A DNA stretch of 64,000 bases, taken from Streptomyces brevispora (GTDB lineage Bacteria > Actinomycetota > Actinomycetes > Streptomycetales > Streptomycetaceae). Below are positions 25,540 through 33,696 of this stretch, piece by piece. Positions within the stretch are counted from its first letter, which is position 1; each line of letters begins with the position of its first letter. Below the pieces are notes generated by a model. It had not been told where the DNA came from, did not search any database, and saw only the letters and a list, made by a program, of their open reading frames with translations. Both the position numbers and the translations under genes were made by a program. The DNA lies in contig NZ_VIWW01000003.1 of the NCBI RefSeq assembly GCF_007829885.1, positions 248,001 to 312,000 on the forward strand, written 5' to 3'.

Positions 25540-25551
25540 TGAATCGTTTCA
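25540..25551. promoter_or_regulatory. LacI-type operator 1 of the rhamnose operon
   Basis: TGAATCGTTTCA, a 12-base palindrome with TGAA/TTCA arms and a central CG, typical of LacI-family operators. It lies 47 bases upstream of the rhaI start, where it could block the promoter. The same core is found upstream of the alpha-L-rhamnosidase gene (51015-51028). Confidence 0.65.
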
Positions 25552-25616
25552 TCAGGAACGTACGCTAGGTTTGGCGGCAACGACTAGTCAACAGCTTGCC
25601 CATCTTCCCGTTGGTT

Positions 25617-25628
25617 TGAATCAATTCA
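25617..25628. promoter_or_regulatory. LacI-like operator 2 upstream of rhaI
   Basis: TGAATCAATTCA, a palindrome with five-base arms TGAAT/ATTCA, in a locally AT-rich stretch 124 bases upstream of rhaI. Its centre is 77 bases from that of the site at 25540, about seven helical turns, which would allow looping between two dimers. Assignment rests on likeness to the nearer site. Confidence 0.5.
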
Positions 25629-25658
25629 CCACGGATCGGGGCGACCTGGCCAAAGACG

Positions 25659-25698
25659 GACCGGGCCTGCCCGGGGGAGTTCCCGGGCAGGCCCGGTC
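25659..25698 (-). terminator. Strong GC-rich terminator hairpin
   Basis: A perfect 17-bp stem (25659-25675 with 25682-25698) around a six-base loop. It lies between the rhamnose promoter region and the stop of the small gene at 25863, so it probably ends the leftward transcript of the two hypothetical genes at 25863-26670. The rest of the 25500-25862 gap holds the two operators and no gene that I can support. Confidence 0.75.
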
Positions 25699-25862
25699 AG
25701 GAAGGCGTTCCGTCAGGTGGGCACCGGGCGGCCCACTCGCCGTCCGGGCCGATGATTCCCGCTGGGGTGTCACCGCTGAGCCGGGCGGGCCCCGGAGTCA
25801 CATCCGGCGACCCCGGCCCCGTGGCGCCCGGCCCCCTCCGGCGGCCTTTCGCGGGGCACGGC

Positions 25863-26090
25863 TCAGCGCCCGCTGCCCGACATGCGCGGGTGGAGCGTCC
25901 GGACGAGGCCGAAGAACCGGGACTCGTTGCCCGAGAGCCCGGCCCGCCGCAGCGCGCCGTCCGCCTCCTCGATCGGTGCGGCGAGCAACGGTATGTACAG
26001 AGGGGCGTCATCCGGATCGGAGAGGGCGGCCCGGGTGGCCTCCAGCAGACGGACGTACGCCTGCGCCGCGGCCAGTTCGTCATTGCGCAT
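25863..26090 (-). CDS. Small hypothetical protein
   Basis: A 75-residue, mostly helical protein that I do not recognise: AAAQAYVRLLEATRAALSDP followed by DDAPLYIPLLAAPIEEADGA. It has no signal peptide, no membrane segment and no cysteine. GGAGGTGCTGAG stands directly before ATG 26090, a good ribosome site, and codon third positions are GC-rich, so it is probably real. It follows the unknown gene at 26179-26670 by 88 bases on the same strand and may form an operon with it. No function can be inferred. Confidence 0.6.
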   Translation of the reverse strand: MRNDELAAAQAYVRLLEATRAALSDPDDAPLYIPLLAAPIEEADGALRRAGLSGNESRFFGLVRTLHPRMSGSGR

Positions 26091-26178
26091 CTCAGCACCT
26101 CCACGTCAGTGGTGTCGGACCCCCAAGCATCCCTCCTGGGTCTGACAACACCCCTCGGTGACGGCTCGGGTGCGATCC

Positions 26179-26670
26179 CTATCGGCCGTCCGGCCGACGA
26201 GAACCGGTTGGTGGTTCGACCTCCAGGAATCTTCGACGGCGCGGCCCGCGGTACAGCAGCGCCGTCCAGCCCAACTCCCGCAGCGCCGCCGCGCATCGGG
26301 TCAGTTCGCCGTCCTCCTCGTGCGCAGCCCCGCTCCCGGAAGGGCCGAGCCACTCGACCCGTACGGTGCCCGAGGGGGTGCCGGGTTCCACGCGGTACCC
26401 CGTCGCCGTACGCCGCCCCGACGCGTCAACCGCGGACGCGGGCAGCCCCGATGCCTCCAGCGCGAGGGCGATCGCCGTTACGGGCCTGTGCAGTTCCCAC
26501 GGGGCCGGGACGGTCTCCGGGGCGGGGTGCCCGGTGTTGGTCAGCCGCCGTATCTGCAGCATCCCGGCGAACGCGGTCCGCACCGCGGCGGTACGCCTAT
26601 CCGCGGGGCCCGGGGGTGGCGGACCCTCCCCGGTCGCCGGTTCGAAGACGGTTCCCTCGTCGGCGTTCAT
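26179..26670 (-). CDS. Hypothetical protein
   Basis: A 163-residue soluble protein that I do not recognise. After a Pro-rich start (GEGPPPPGPAD) come FAGMLQIRRLTNTGHPAPET and a mixed alpha/beta part with GYRVEPGTPSGTVRVEWLGP, AAALRELGWTALLYRGPRRR and FLEVEPP at the end; the last part could be one half of a small alpha/beta domain. ATG 26670 follows GGGGAGGCGG. An upstream extension of nine codons lacks a ribosome site. It lies just upstream of the small gene at 25863 on the same strand. No motif points to a function. Confidence 0.6.
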   Translation of the reverse strand: MNADEGTVFEPATGEGPPPPGPADRRTAAVRTAFAGMLQIRRLTNTGHPAPETVPAPWELHRPVTAIALALEASGLPASAVDASGRRTATGYRVEPGTPSGTVRVEWLGPSGSGAAHEEDGELTRCAAALRELGWTALLYRGPRRRRFLEVEPPTGSRRPDGR

Positions 26671-26754
26671 CCGCCTCCCCCTTTCGCCCGTACACATTGG
26701 TTGTCAGTGTGCGCCGCCCCACTGACAACGCGGCCCCGGACGCGAACAAGAAGG

Positions 26755-28128
26755 TCAGATGCCGCCCCCGAGCACCTTGCCCGGGTTGAGGATGCCGTGC
26801 GGATCCAGTGCCGCCTTCACCGCGTGGTGCATGCCGAGCACCGCGGGTCCCAGCTCCTTGTTCATGCCGCGCATCTTCAGCAGCCCGACCCCGTGCTCGC
26901 CCGTGACCGTGCCGCCGAGCGCGAGCGCGTCGTCCAGGATGTCCTCGAATGCCGACTGGGCGCGGGCGCGTGCCGCTTCGTCACCCGGCGGCGTGATGAT
27001 CAAAGGATGCAGATTGCCGTCGCCGGCATGGGCGATGTTGGCGATCAGGATGCCGTGCCGGGCCGCCGTCCGCTCGATCCGGGCCAGCATCTCCGGTACC
27101 GCGGTCCGCGGTACGCAGATGTCCTCGGTCAGGACCGGGCCGAGCCGCTCCAGCGCCGGATAGGCCAGCCGCCGGGCCTGGAACAGGGCATCGGCCTCCT
27201 GCTGGTCGGTGGAGACCGCGGCCCAGCTCGCCCCGGCCCGTTCGAAACATTCCCGGACCAGTTCGGCCTCGGCGTCACCCTCGGCCCCCGGGGTGTCGAC
27301 CCGGCCGAGCAACACCACGTCCGCGTCCGCGGACAGCCCCATCTTCTTCCAGGCGTCGACGGCGGCGAGGCAGTGCCGGTCGACCAGTTCGAGCGCGGAC
27401 GGGATGACGCCGGACGCCGTCACGGCGCTCACCGCCTCACCGGCTGCGACCACCGACGAGAAGTATCCCGCCACCGTGCGCTCCTGGAGCCGTGCCGGAC
27501 GCAGCCGCACGGTGATCTCCGTGATCACCCCAAGGGTGCCCTCGGAGCCGACCATCAGCCCGGCCAGGTCGTATCCCGCCACACCCTTCGCGGTACGGCG
27601 GCCCAGCGAGACGACCTCGCCGAGCCCGTTGACCACCTGAAGGCCCAGCACGTAGTCACGCGTCACGCCGTACTTGACGCAGCACATGCCCCCGGCGTTG
27701 GTCGCGACGTTCCCGCCGATGGTGGACCAGGGTGAACTGGCCGGATCCGGCGGGTACCACAGCCCGTGCTCCGCACAGGCCGCCCGGAGATCGTCGTTGA
27801 CCACACCGGGCTGGACCACTGCGAGTCGCTCGGCCGCGTCGATGTCGACGATCCGGTTCATGTCCTCGAACGACAGGATGATCGCCCCGTCGACGGCGTT
27901 GGCGCCGCCGGACAGACCGGTGCCCGCACCGCGTGGCACCAGCGGAATGCGGTGGGCGAGACAGTGGCGCACCACATCACGCACCTCGTCAGTGCTCTCG
28001 GGGCGTACCACGGCCAGCGGCATTCCGTACGGCGCCCACTCGGCCTCGTCGTGCTGGTACCGGGCCAGACCCGCCGGATCGGTCAGTATGCGCCGGGCCG
28101 GAATGCTGTCGACAGGTGCGTTTTCCAC
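26755..28128 (-). CDS. FAD-linked oxidase (glycolate/D-lactate dehydrogenase GlcD type)
   Basis: A 457-residue flavoprotein of the VAO/PCMH family, which oxidises D-2-hydroxy acids such as glycolate or D-lactate. The FAD-binding half shows VPRGAGTGLSGGANAVDGAI, PPDPASSPWSTIGGNVATNA and the GSEGTLGVITEITVRLRP segment. The C-terminal FAD-oxidase half ends with IANIAHAGDGNLHPLI, GGTVTGEHGVGLLKMRGM and KAALDPHGILNPGKVL. GTG 28128 was chosen because AGGAGG lies 11 bases before it; the upstream ATG at 28167 would place that ribosome site inside the gene. It is a lone gene without glcE or glcF neighbours, so it may use another electron acceptor. Confidence 0.9.
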   Translation of the reverse strand: MENAPVDSIPARRILTDPAGLARYQHDEAEWAPYGMPLAVVRPESTDEVRDVVRHCLAHRIPLVPRGAGTGLSGGANAVDGAIILSFEDMNRIVDIDAAERLAVVQPGVVNDDLRAACAEHGLWYPPDPASSPWSTIGGNVATNAGGMCCVKYGVTRDYVLGLQVVNGLGEVVSLGRRTAKGVAGYDLAGLMVGSEGTLGVITEITVRLRPARLQERTVAGYFSSVVAAGEAVSAVTASGVIPSALELVDRHCLAAVDAWKKMGLSADADVVLLGRVDTPGAEGDAEAELVRECFERAGASWAAVSTDQQEADALFQARRLAYPALERLGPVLTEDICVPRTAVPEMLARIERTAARHGILIANIAHAGDGNLHPLIITPPGDEAARARAQSAFEDILDDALALGGTVTGEHGVGLLKMRGMNKELGPAVLGMHHAVKAALDPHGILNPGKVLGGGI

Positions 28129-28347
28129 GATGGTGGCCACCTCCTGTAAAGATGCACAATGCACCATTGTCGCGCGCGGAGCTGCCCGGCTCGTGGGGGA
28201 GGCCCCCGTTCGGCGGTTACGGAACCGCCGTCCCCGCGCCCGGCCCGGCAGGCCGCTCCGTGAAGGACACCGCGTGGATCAGGCGCACGGTGAGACTCGG
28301 TAGGCTCGACCGTCCATGAACCCCGTACACCGGAGGATCCAGGCACC

Positions 28348-29202
28348 GTGCCCCACGACGACCGAGTTCCCGGCCCCGACCGCGCGGACAGCTCCGGCCG
28401 GGCCGGTCTGCGCGCCGACTGCGGGAACTGCTTCGGGCTGTGCTGCGTCGCGCTGACCCTGACCCGGTCCGCGGACTTCGCCATCAACAAGGATGCCGGT
28501 AAACCCTGCCGCAACCTTCAGGACGACTTCCGCTGCGGCATCCACACCCGGCTGCGCACCGAGGGCTTTCCGGGCTGCACCGTGTACGACTGCTTCGGCG
28601 CCGGCCAGAAGGTCTCCGCGGAGACCTTCGGCGGACGGGACTGGCGCAGGGCCCCGGAGAGTGCCCAGCAGATGTTCCAGGTCTTCCCGGTCATGCGGCA
28701 GCTCCACGAACTGCTCTGGTATCTGACGGAGGCGGCCGCCCTGGTACCGGCCCGCCCCCTTCACGGCGACATCGGCCGCACCCTAGACGCGACCGAACGC
28801 CTCACCCGCCTCGACGCGGACGCCTTCGCGGACCTGGACGTCTCGGCTCACCGGGACGAGGTCGCCGCCCTGCTCTCGCGCACCAGCGAACTCGTACGCG
28901 CCACCGCTCCTCGCAAGAAGAAGCGCAACCACCGCGGCGCCGACCTCATCGGCGCCCGTCTCAAGGGCGCGGATCTGCGCGGTGCCGACCTGCGCGGCGC
29001 CTACCTCATCGCGGCGGATCTCACCGGCGCCGATCTCCGGCTGGCCGACCTCATCGGCGCCGACTTCCGGGACGCGGAACTGTCCGGCGCCGACCTGACC
29101 GGAGCACTCTTCCTGACGCAGTCACAGCTGAACGCCGCCCGGGGGAACGCGGCCACCCGGCTCCCTCCGTCGCTCAGCCGCCCCGAGCACTGGGAGAGTT
29201 GA
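28348..29202 (+). CDS. Cys-cluster (YkgJ-like) and pentapeptide-repeat fusion protein
   Basis: A 284-residue protein with two parts. Near the N-terminus a CxxCxxxCC cluster (Cys25, 28, 32, 33) with four more cysteines (54, 63, 77, 82) resembles the zinc- or iron-chelating YkgJ/UPF0153 family. A helical middle follows, then about 11 pentapeptide repeats (residues 198-255, patterns such as GADLRGADLRGAYL and GADLTGADL) that would fold as a right-handed quadrilateral beta-helix. GTG 28348 follows GGAGG at ten bases. The gene is between divergent or convergent single genes, so context gives no role. Pentapeptide proteins can mimic DNA and bind gyrase, but this one has an added metal site; its function is not known. 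Confidence 0.85.
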   Translation: MPHDDRVPGPDRADSSGRAGLRADCGNCFGLCCVALTLTRSADFAINKDAGKPCRNLQDDFRCGIHTRLRTEGFPGCTVYDCFGAGQKVSAETFGGRDWRRAPESAQQMFQVFPVMRQLHELLWYLTEAAALVPARPLHGDIGRTLDATERLTRLDADAFADLDVSAHRDEVAALLSRTSELVRATAPRKKKRNHRGADLIGARLKGADLRGADLRGAYLIAADLTGADLRLADLIGADFRDAELSGADLTGALFLTQSQLNAARGNAATRLPPSLSRPEHWES

Positions 29203-29216
29203 GGGCGCCCGAACGA

Positions 29217-29741
29217 TTACGGTCGGGGCGCATCCCCGTCCAGCGGGGCCTCCAGTGCCGCCTTCAGCCGCTGGAGAGTGGTCCTGATGTTGCCGCGTTG
29301 GAACTCGGCGAACGTGTGCCCCCGGGTGTCCACCCGGCCGAAGGCGTCGGCCAGGAAGTCCGGCTGGCCGCGGCGGTCGTCGGTCCAGGTCTCGCTTACC
29401 CGTGTGCCGCCGTCCACGGCCTCGAAGCGGTACTCCCAAGTGGCGATCGCGCCGGGCAGCCGGGGCCGCCGGGCACCGATGGCGTGAACCCGGAAGGCGA
29501 ACCGCTCGCCCGGATCGGCCGCGGTCACCGTGCACCGTGTCGTCCAGCGCATCCTTCCGCGCTTGTTGCGGCCCTCGAAAACCATGCCGACATACGCGTC
29601 CCGGCGCTCCCCGAGCACCTTCGCGCCCCGGTTCTCCGGACTCCAGCGACCCATCGCGGTCGGGTCGCCGATCTGCTCGTACACGGCCGACGGGGCGGCG
29701 AGAACCACGATGCTGTCCGACACGGACATGGTGCGGGGCAT
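29217..29741 (-). CDS. SRPBCC (START-like) family protein
   Basis: A 174-residue polyketide-cyclase/dehydrase-like protein. SDSIVVLAAPSAVYEQIGDP, MGRWSPENRGAKVLGE, GMVFEGRNKRGRMRWTTRCT and WEYRFEAVDGGTRVSETWTD give the usual order of a SRPBCC hydrophobic-pocket fold. ATG 29741 follows GGAAG at seven bases; an ATG at 29729 is a shorter option. Members bind lipids or small hydrophobic molecules, or act as cyclases in antibiotic pathways; there is no such cluster here. It is convergent with the pentapeptide gene, with 14 bases between the stops. Confidence 0.85.
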   Translation of the reverse strand: MPRTMSVSDSIVVLAAPSAVYEQIGDPTAMGRWSPENRGAKVLGERRDAYVGMVFEGRNKRGRMRWTTRCTVTAADPGERFAFRVHAIGARRPRLPGAIATWEYRFEAVDGGTRVSETWTDDRRGQPDFLADAFGRVDTRGHTFAEFQRGNIRTTLQRLKAALEAPLDGDAPRP

Positions 29742-29990
29742 GAAGCACTTCCGATCCGCGGCCGGCTCCGGCAACCACCGGGCGTCGGGCCGACCGCACG
29801 GACGGCCGGCGGGCTCCCGGGCCCCACACCCTACTCACGGGTCACACGGATCGTGGCGGCAGTAACCCATGGACCGGACCGGTGGCCCCGCAACCGGCGC
29901 CCGGTATCGAGAACGCTTCGGGCCCGTGGTTCGTTGCACAGGGTGACGTATCTGGAACACCTTCGACAACCGGACCGAGGAGCCCCGCAC

Positions 29991-31355
29991 ATGTCCAGCC
30001 GCACCGACCCCAGCCGTACCGACCCGGGCAGCACCGACGCGAGCCGCACCCGCCTGATCGAACGGCTCATGGAGCAGTTCCCGCACGTGCCGCGGGAGGC
30101 CGTCATCAAGGAGGACCTGCTGCGCGGCGGCCTGGCCTTCGACGAGTCCGCGCTCAGTGACAACGAGGACGGTGACGTCAAGCCGAAGTCGTACTTCATC
30201 TTCTCCTTCGACCACGGCACCCTGCCCGAGCTGGGGGCCGCAGCCCTGCGCCGGCCGCCGGAGGAGATCGTCCTCACCGGCGGTCCGTACGAGCTGCGGC
30301 GCACCGTCGTCTCCGTGCGGGTCAACCCGGCGTCTCCCTACCGGGTCGCGGCCGACGCCGACGGCGTGCTCGGGCTCTACCTCGACGGCAGGTGGATCTC
30401 CGACGTCGGACTCCCCCCGATGCCGGACTACTACCGGCACAAGCTGGAGAACGGCAAGTCCGTGATGGAGGTCGCGCCCACCATCCAGTGGGGCTACCTC
30501 GTCTATCTGACGGTCTTCCGCGTATGCCAGTACTTCGGCGCGAAGGAGGAGTGCCAGTACTGTGACATCAACCACAACTGGCGCCAGCACAAGGCCGCGG
30601 GCCGCCCGTACACCGGAGTGAAGCCGGTGGAGGAGGTCCTTGAGGCACTGGCCATCATCGACCGGTACGACACCGCGAAGACCTCCACGGCCTACACCCT
30701 CACCGGTGGTGCCATCACCTCCCACATCGGCGGCCGGGACGAGGCCGACTTCTACGGCCGGTACGCGAAGGCCATCGAGGAGCGCTTCCCCGGCCGCTGG
30801 ATCGGCAAGGTCGTCGCCCAGGCCCTTCCCAAGGCCGATGTGCAGCGGTTCCACGACTACGGTGTGCAGATCTACCACCCGAACTACGAGGTGTGGGACC
30901 CCCGGCTGTTCGAGCTGTACTGCCCCGGCAAGGAGCGCTACGTCGGCCGCGACGAATGGCACCGCCGCATCCTGGACTCCGCCGAGGTCTTCGGCGCCCG
31001 CAATGTCATTCCCAACTTCGTCGCTGGCGTGGAGATGGCTGAGCCGTTCGGCTTCACCACGGTGAAGGAGGCCATCGAATCCACCACCGAGGGCCTGCGG
31101 TTCTTCATGTCGCACGGCATCACGCCCCGCTTCACCACCTGGTGCCCCGAGCCCACCACCCCGCTGGGGAAGACCAACCCGGACGGCGCGCCGCTTGAGT
31201 ACCACATCCGATTGCTGGACGCCTACCGCTCGACGATGGAGGAGTACGGGCTCAGCTCGCCCCCCGGCTACGGCCAGCCGGGTCCGGGACGCGCGGTGTT
31301 CTCCGTCAGCTCCTTCATGGACAGCCTGCCGGCCCGTCCCGACGACGAGGGGTAG
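29991..31355 (+). CDS. Radical SAM protein with CX8CX2C cluster
   Basis: A 454-residue protein. A helical first 50 residues (RLIERLMEQFPHVPREAVIK) precede an N-terminal beta domain. The iron-sulfur site is VCQYFGAKEECQYCDINHNW, with Cys179, Cys188 and Cys191, so the spacing is CX8CX2C, not the canonical CX3CX2C. TLTGGAITSHIGGRDEADFY matches the SAM-binding GGEP position, and NFVAGVEMAEPFGFTTV and FTTWCPEPTTPLG are later barrel elements. SAM cleavage to a 5'-deoxyadenosyl radical is expected, but the substrate is unknown. ATG 29991 follows GAGGAG at eight bases. The N-terminus has a short SRTDP repeat. It is monocistronic. Confidence 0.82.
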   Translation: MSSRTDPSRTDPGSTDASRTRLIERLMEQFPHVPREAVIKEDLLRGGLAFDESALSDNEDGDVKPKSYFIFSFDHGTLPELGAAALRRPPEEIVLTGGPYELRRTVVSVRVNPASPYRVAADADGVLGLYLDGRWISDVGLPPMPDYYRHKLENGKSVMEVAPTIQWGYLVYLTVFRVCQYFGAKEECQYCDINHNWRQHKAAGRPYTGVKPVEEVLEALAIIDRYDTAKTSTAYTLTGGAITSHIGGRDEADFYGRYAKAIEERFPGRWIGKVVAQALPKADVQRFHDYGVQIYHPNYEVWDPRLFELYCPGKERYVGRDEWHRRILDSAEVFGARNVIPNFVAGVEMAEPFGFTTVKEAIESTTEGLRFFMSHGITPRFTTWCPEPTTPLGKTNPDGAPLEYHIRLLDAYRSTMEEYGLSSPPGYGQPGPGRAVFSVSSFMDSLPARPDDEG

Positions 31356-31800
31356 CCGCCGGTGGACGGATCCGCCGCGGCGGCGAGTTCCCGTACGGCC
31401 TGGGCGGGGCCTCGCACCAGTGCGGTGTCCAGACCGTCCGCCCGGGTGCGTACGCCCCGCAGCGGCTCCAGGCCGGTGGGGCCCAGGCCGACTGGGCCCA
31501 GGACGGGTCCGGCCGCGCATAGTGCCGGGCCGTGCTCAGGGCAGCGAAGCGGAGGAAGAGACCCTCCGCCACCTGCTCCGGCATCCCTCGGCGTTCTTCC
31601 GAAGGTGTCCGCGTGACGTGAACGGGGTCCTGACGGTTCACCGACTCACTACTGCCGGTTCACCGGCCCGCTCCCGCCCGGGGTTGTTCCGGGTGACGGC
31701 GAAACGATTCCTCTACCACGCCGACGGATGGGACCCGCAAGTCGCGGGCACTTAACGGACGAGGAAGCGGAATCACGTGAACCACTTGAAGGCGGTGCCC
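31356..31800. other. Gene-poor region after the radical SAM gene
   Basis: About 440 bases. On the minus strand one frame that would stop near 31278, inside the end of the radical SAM gene, reads like real protein: TGLEPLRGVRTRADGLDTAL and VRGPAQAVRELAAAADP. I find no start codon with a ribosome site for it, so it may be the remnant of a lost gene. The right part (31640-31800) holds the lysozyme promoter region; CGAAACGATTCC near 31699 slightly resembles the rhamnose operators. Confidence 0.35.
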
Positions 31801-32352
31801 ATGCTCCATGGTGTCGATGTCAGCTCTCATCAGTCGTCCTTCGACACGGACGGACTGGACTTCGTCCTCATCAAGGCCACCGAAGGGCGTTCGTACGTCA
31901 ACCCGCATCTTGCAGAGCAGACGAAGCGCGCTCGGGACGCGGGGTGCGTCGTCGGCTACTACCACTTCCTGTGGCCCGGGAACATCACGGCGCAGGCGGC
32001 GTACTTCCTGAGCAGGGCGCCGGAGAAGGCAGGGGAACTGCTGGCCGTCGACTGGGAGGAGAACGGTGAGGGCACCCGGGCGAGCAATGCCGAGAAGGAC
32101 CGGTTCATCCGCGAGGTCAAACGACTGCGGCCGCACCACCGGGTCCTGCTGTACTGCAACCGATACTTCTGGCTGAACCACGACACCACGTCGTACGCCG
32201 GGGACGGCCTGTGGATCGCCGACTACGTCACCGCGGGCAAGCCTCGCATCAAGGCGTCCTGGCGCATCCACCAGTACACCGACCATCCTCTCGACAAGGA
32301 CGTCGCGAAGTTCTCCTCGCGGGCCGCGATGCACACCTGGGCGCGGGGGTAG
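31801..32352 (+). CDS. GH25-family lysozyme-like protein
   Basis: A 183-residue single-domain GH25 (Chalaropsis-type) muramidase. It opens LHGVDVSSHQSSFDTDGLDF with the catalytic-site Asp, then VLIKATEGRSYVNPH, GYYHFLWPGNITAQAAYFL and the DxE element in LLAVDWEENGEG, and ends KASWRIHQYTDHPLDKDVAK. No signal peptide is seen, so it is either cytoplasmic, released by lysis, or exported in another way. ATG 31801 has GAAGG eight bases before it and begins the standard N-terminus; a GTG at 31777 is possible. Alone on its strand; not part of a phage module. Confidence 0.85.
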   Translation: MLHGVDVSSHQSSFDTDGLDFVLIKATEGRSYVNPHLAEQTKRARDAGCVVGYYHFLWPGNITAQAAYFLSRAPEKAGELLAVDWEENGEGTRASNAEKDRFIREVKRLRPHHRVLLYCNRYFWLNHDTTSYAGDGLWIADYVTAGKPRIKASWRIHQYTDHPLDKDVAKFSSRAAMHTWARG

Positions 32353-32508
32353 CGACCGGACCGGGGAGGAGGGAGTAGCGACCGGGCCGAGGGCGAGGAG
32401 AGGCGATAACAAGCCATCCGAAATACTCTGTTTCGAAGCTTGTGTACCTGGTGGGTGCGTTCGCGCGCAGCAAGCCGGGCACACAAGCACCGAAGCGGAG
32501 GAGTACCC

Positions 32509-33534
32509 ATGAGAGCCGCAGTCGTCCGCAGCTTCACCGAACCTCTCGTCGTCGAGGACAGGCCGTTGCCCAGCCCCGCCGGGCATCAGGTCCTGGTACG
32601 CATGGAGGCCTCGGGGCTGTGCCACACCGACATCCACGCGGCCCAGGGGGACTGGCCGGTCAAACCGAGTCCGCCCTTCGTCCCTGGTCACGAGGGCATC
32701 GGAATCATCGAGGCGGCCGGCAACCAGGTCACCCACCTCGCGGTGGGGGACCGGGTGGCCATCCCCTGGCTCGGTGAGGCGTGCGGACACTGCGACCACT
32801 GTGTCTCCGGCTGGGAGACGCTCTGCCTGGAGCAGCAGAACAGCGGCTACTCGGTCGACGGCAGCCATGCCGAGTACGCCCTCGCGCACGGCAACTACGT
32901 CGTGCCCGTGCCCGACGGCATCGATCCGCTGGACGCGGCGCCGCTGACCTGTGCGGGCGTCACCACGTACAAGGCGGTGAAACTCTCCGGGGCGCGCCCC
33001 GGCACCCGTGCCCTCGTCTCCGGTATCGGCGGGCTGGGGCACCTCGCCCTGCAGTACGCGCGGATCTTCGGCGCCGAGACCATCGCCGTCGACGTCACCG
33101 ACGAGAAGCTGGCCCTCGCCCGGGAACTGGGCGCCGATCACGTCATCGACGCCCGCGTCCAGGACGTCGCCGAGGAAACCCACCGGCTCGGCGGCGCCGA
33201 CGCGGCGATCTCGCTCGCGGTGAGCAACGAGTCGTTCAGCGCGGCCTACGGTGCGCTGCGCCGCGGCGGCACCCTCGTCCTCGTGGCACTCCCCGCAGAG
33301 GGCAAACTGGAACTTCCGGTCTTCGACACCGTGCTGAACGGCACGAAGGTCGTCGGCTCGATCGTCGGAACCCGCGAGGACCTGGCCGAGGTCTTCCGGC
33401 TGCACCGGCTCGGCCGCACCCGTGTGGTTCGCGAGAGCCGCGATCTGGCGGACATCAACACCTCGATCGACGAAGTCCTCAAGGGGACGGTGTCGGCGCG
33501 CCTCGTCTTCGACTTCGGCAGCACAAAGGCCTGA
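32509..33534 (+). CDS. Zinc-dependent alcohol dehydrogenase
   Basis: A 341-residue medium-chain dehydrogenase of the AdhP type, oxidising primary alcohols with NAD. ASGLCHTDIHAAQGDWPVKP and PFVPGHEGIGIIEAAGNQV hold the catalytic zinc ligands (Cys, His-Glu). ACGHCDHCVSGWETLC is the structural-zinc loop with four cysteines. LVSGIGGLGHLALQYARIFG is the nucleotide-binding loop, followed by IAVDVTDEKLALARELGADH, whose Asp favours NAD over NADP. ATG 32509 follows GGAGGAG. Single gene in tandem with a MarR regulator 160 bases downstream, which might control it, but no operator was identified. Confidence 0.93.
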   Translation: MRAAVVRSFTEPLVVEDRPLPSPAGHQVLVRMEASGLCHTDIHAAQGDWPVKPSPPFVPGHEGIGIIEAAGNQVTHLAVGDRVAIPWLGEACGHCDHCVSGWETLCLEQQNSGYSVDGSHAEYALAHGNYVVPVPDGIDPLDAAPLTCAGVTTYKAVKLSGARPGTRALVSGIGGLGHLALQYARIFGAETIAVDVTDEKLALARELGADHVIDARVQDVAEETHRLGGADAAISLAVSNESFSAAYGALRRGGTLVLVALPAEGKLELPVFDTVLNGTKVVGSIVGTREDLAEVFRLHRLGRTRVVRESRDLADINTSIDEVLKGTVSARLVFDFGSTKA

Positions 33535-33696
33535 TCACCGCACCCGTATCACCGACCGCTCCGGCCGCCGGGCCCCGGCGGCCGGGACAGGCGCGGAACG
33601 TTCGACGAACCCGCTGACCAGTAGCCGGGGGTGCAGGGCGTCCACGTTCATTCACGGGTGTGCACCCATCATTGGTGACGACCTACTATATATGTG

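Noticed and set aside
25863-26670. Two small adjacent unknown genes as a toxin-antitoxin pair
   Set aside because: No toxin motif, an 88-base gap and sizes of 75 and 163 residues do not fit a known type; no evidence.
29835-31520. A 561-codon minus-strand frame across the radical SAM gene
   Set aside because: Antisense shadow with low-complexity composition. A different minus-strand frame near 31278-31540 is the one noted as possibly coding.
31801-32352. GH25 lysozyme as phage endolysin
   Set aside because: No holin, tail or other phage genes nearby, and the protein resembles chromosomal Streptomyces GH25 proteins.
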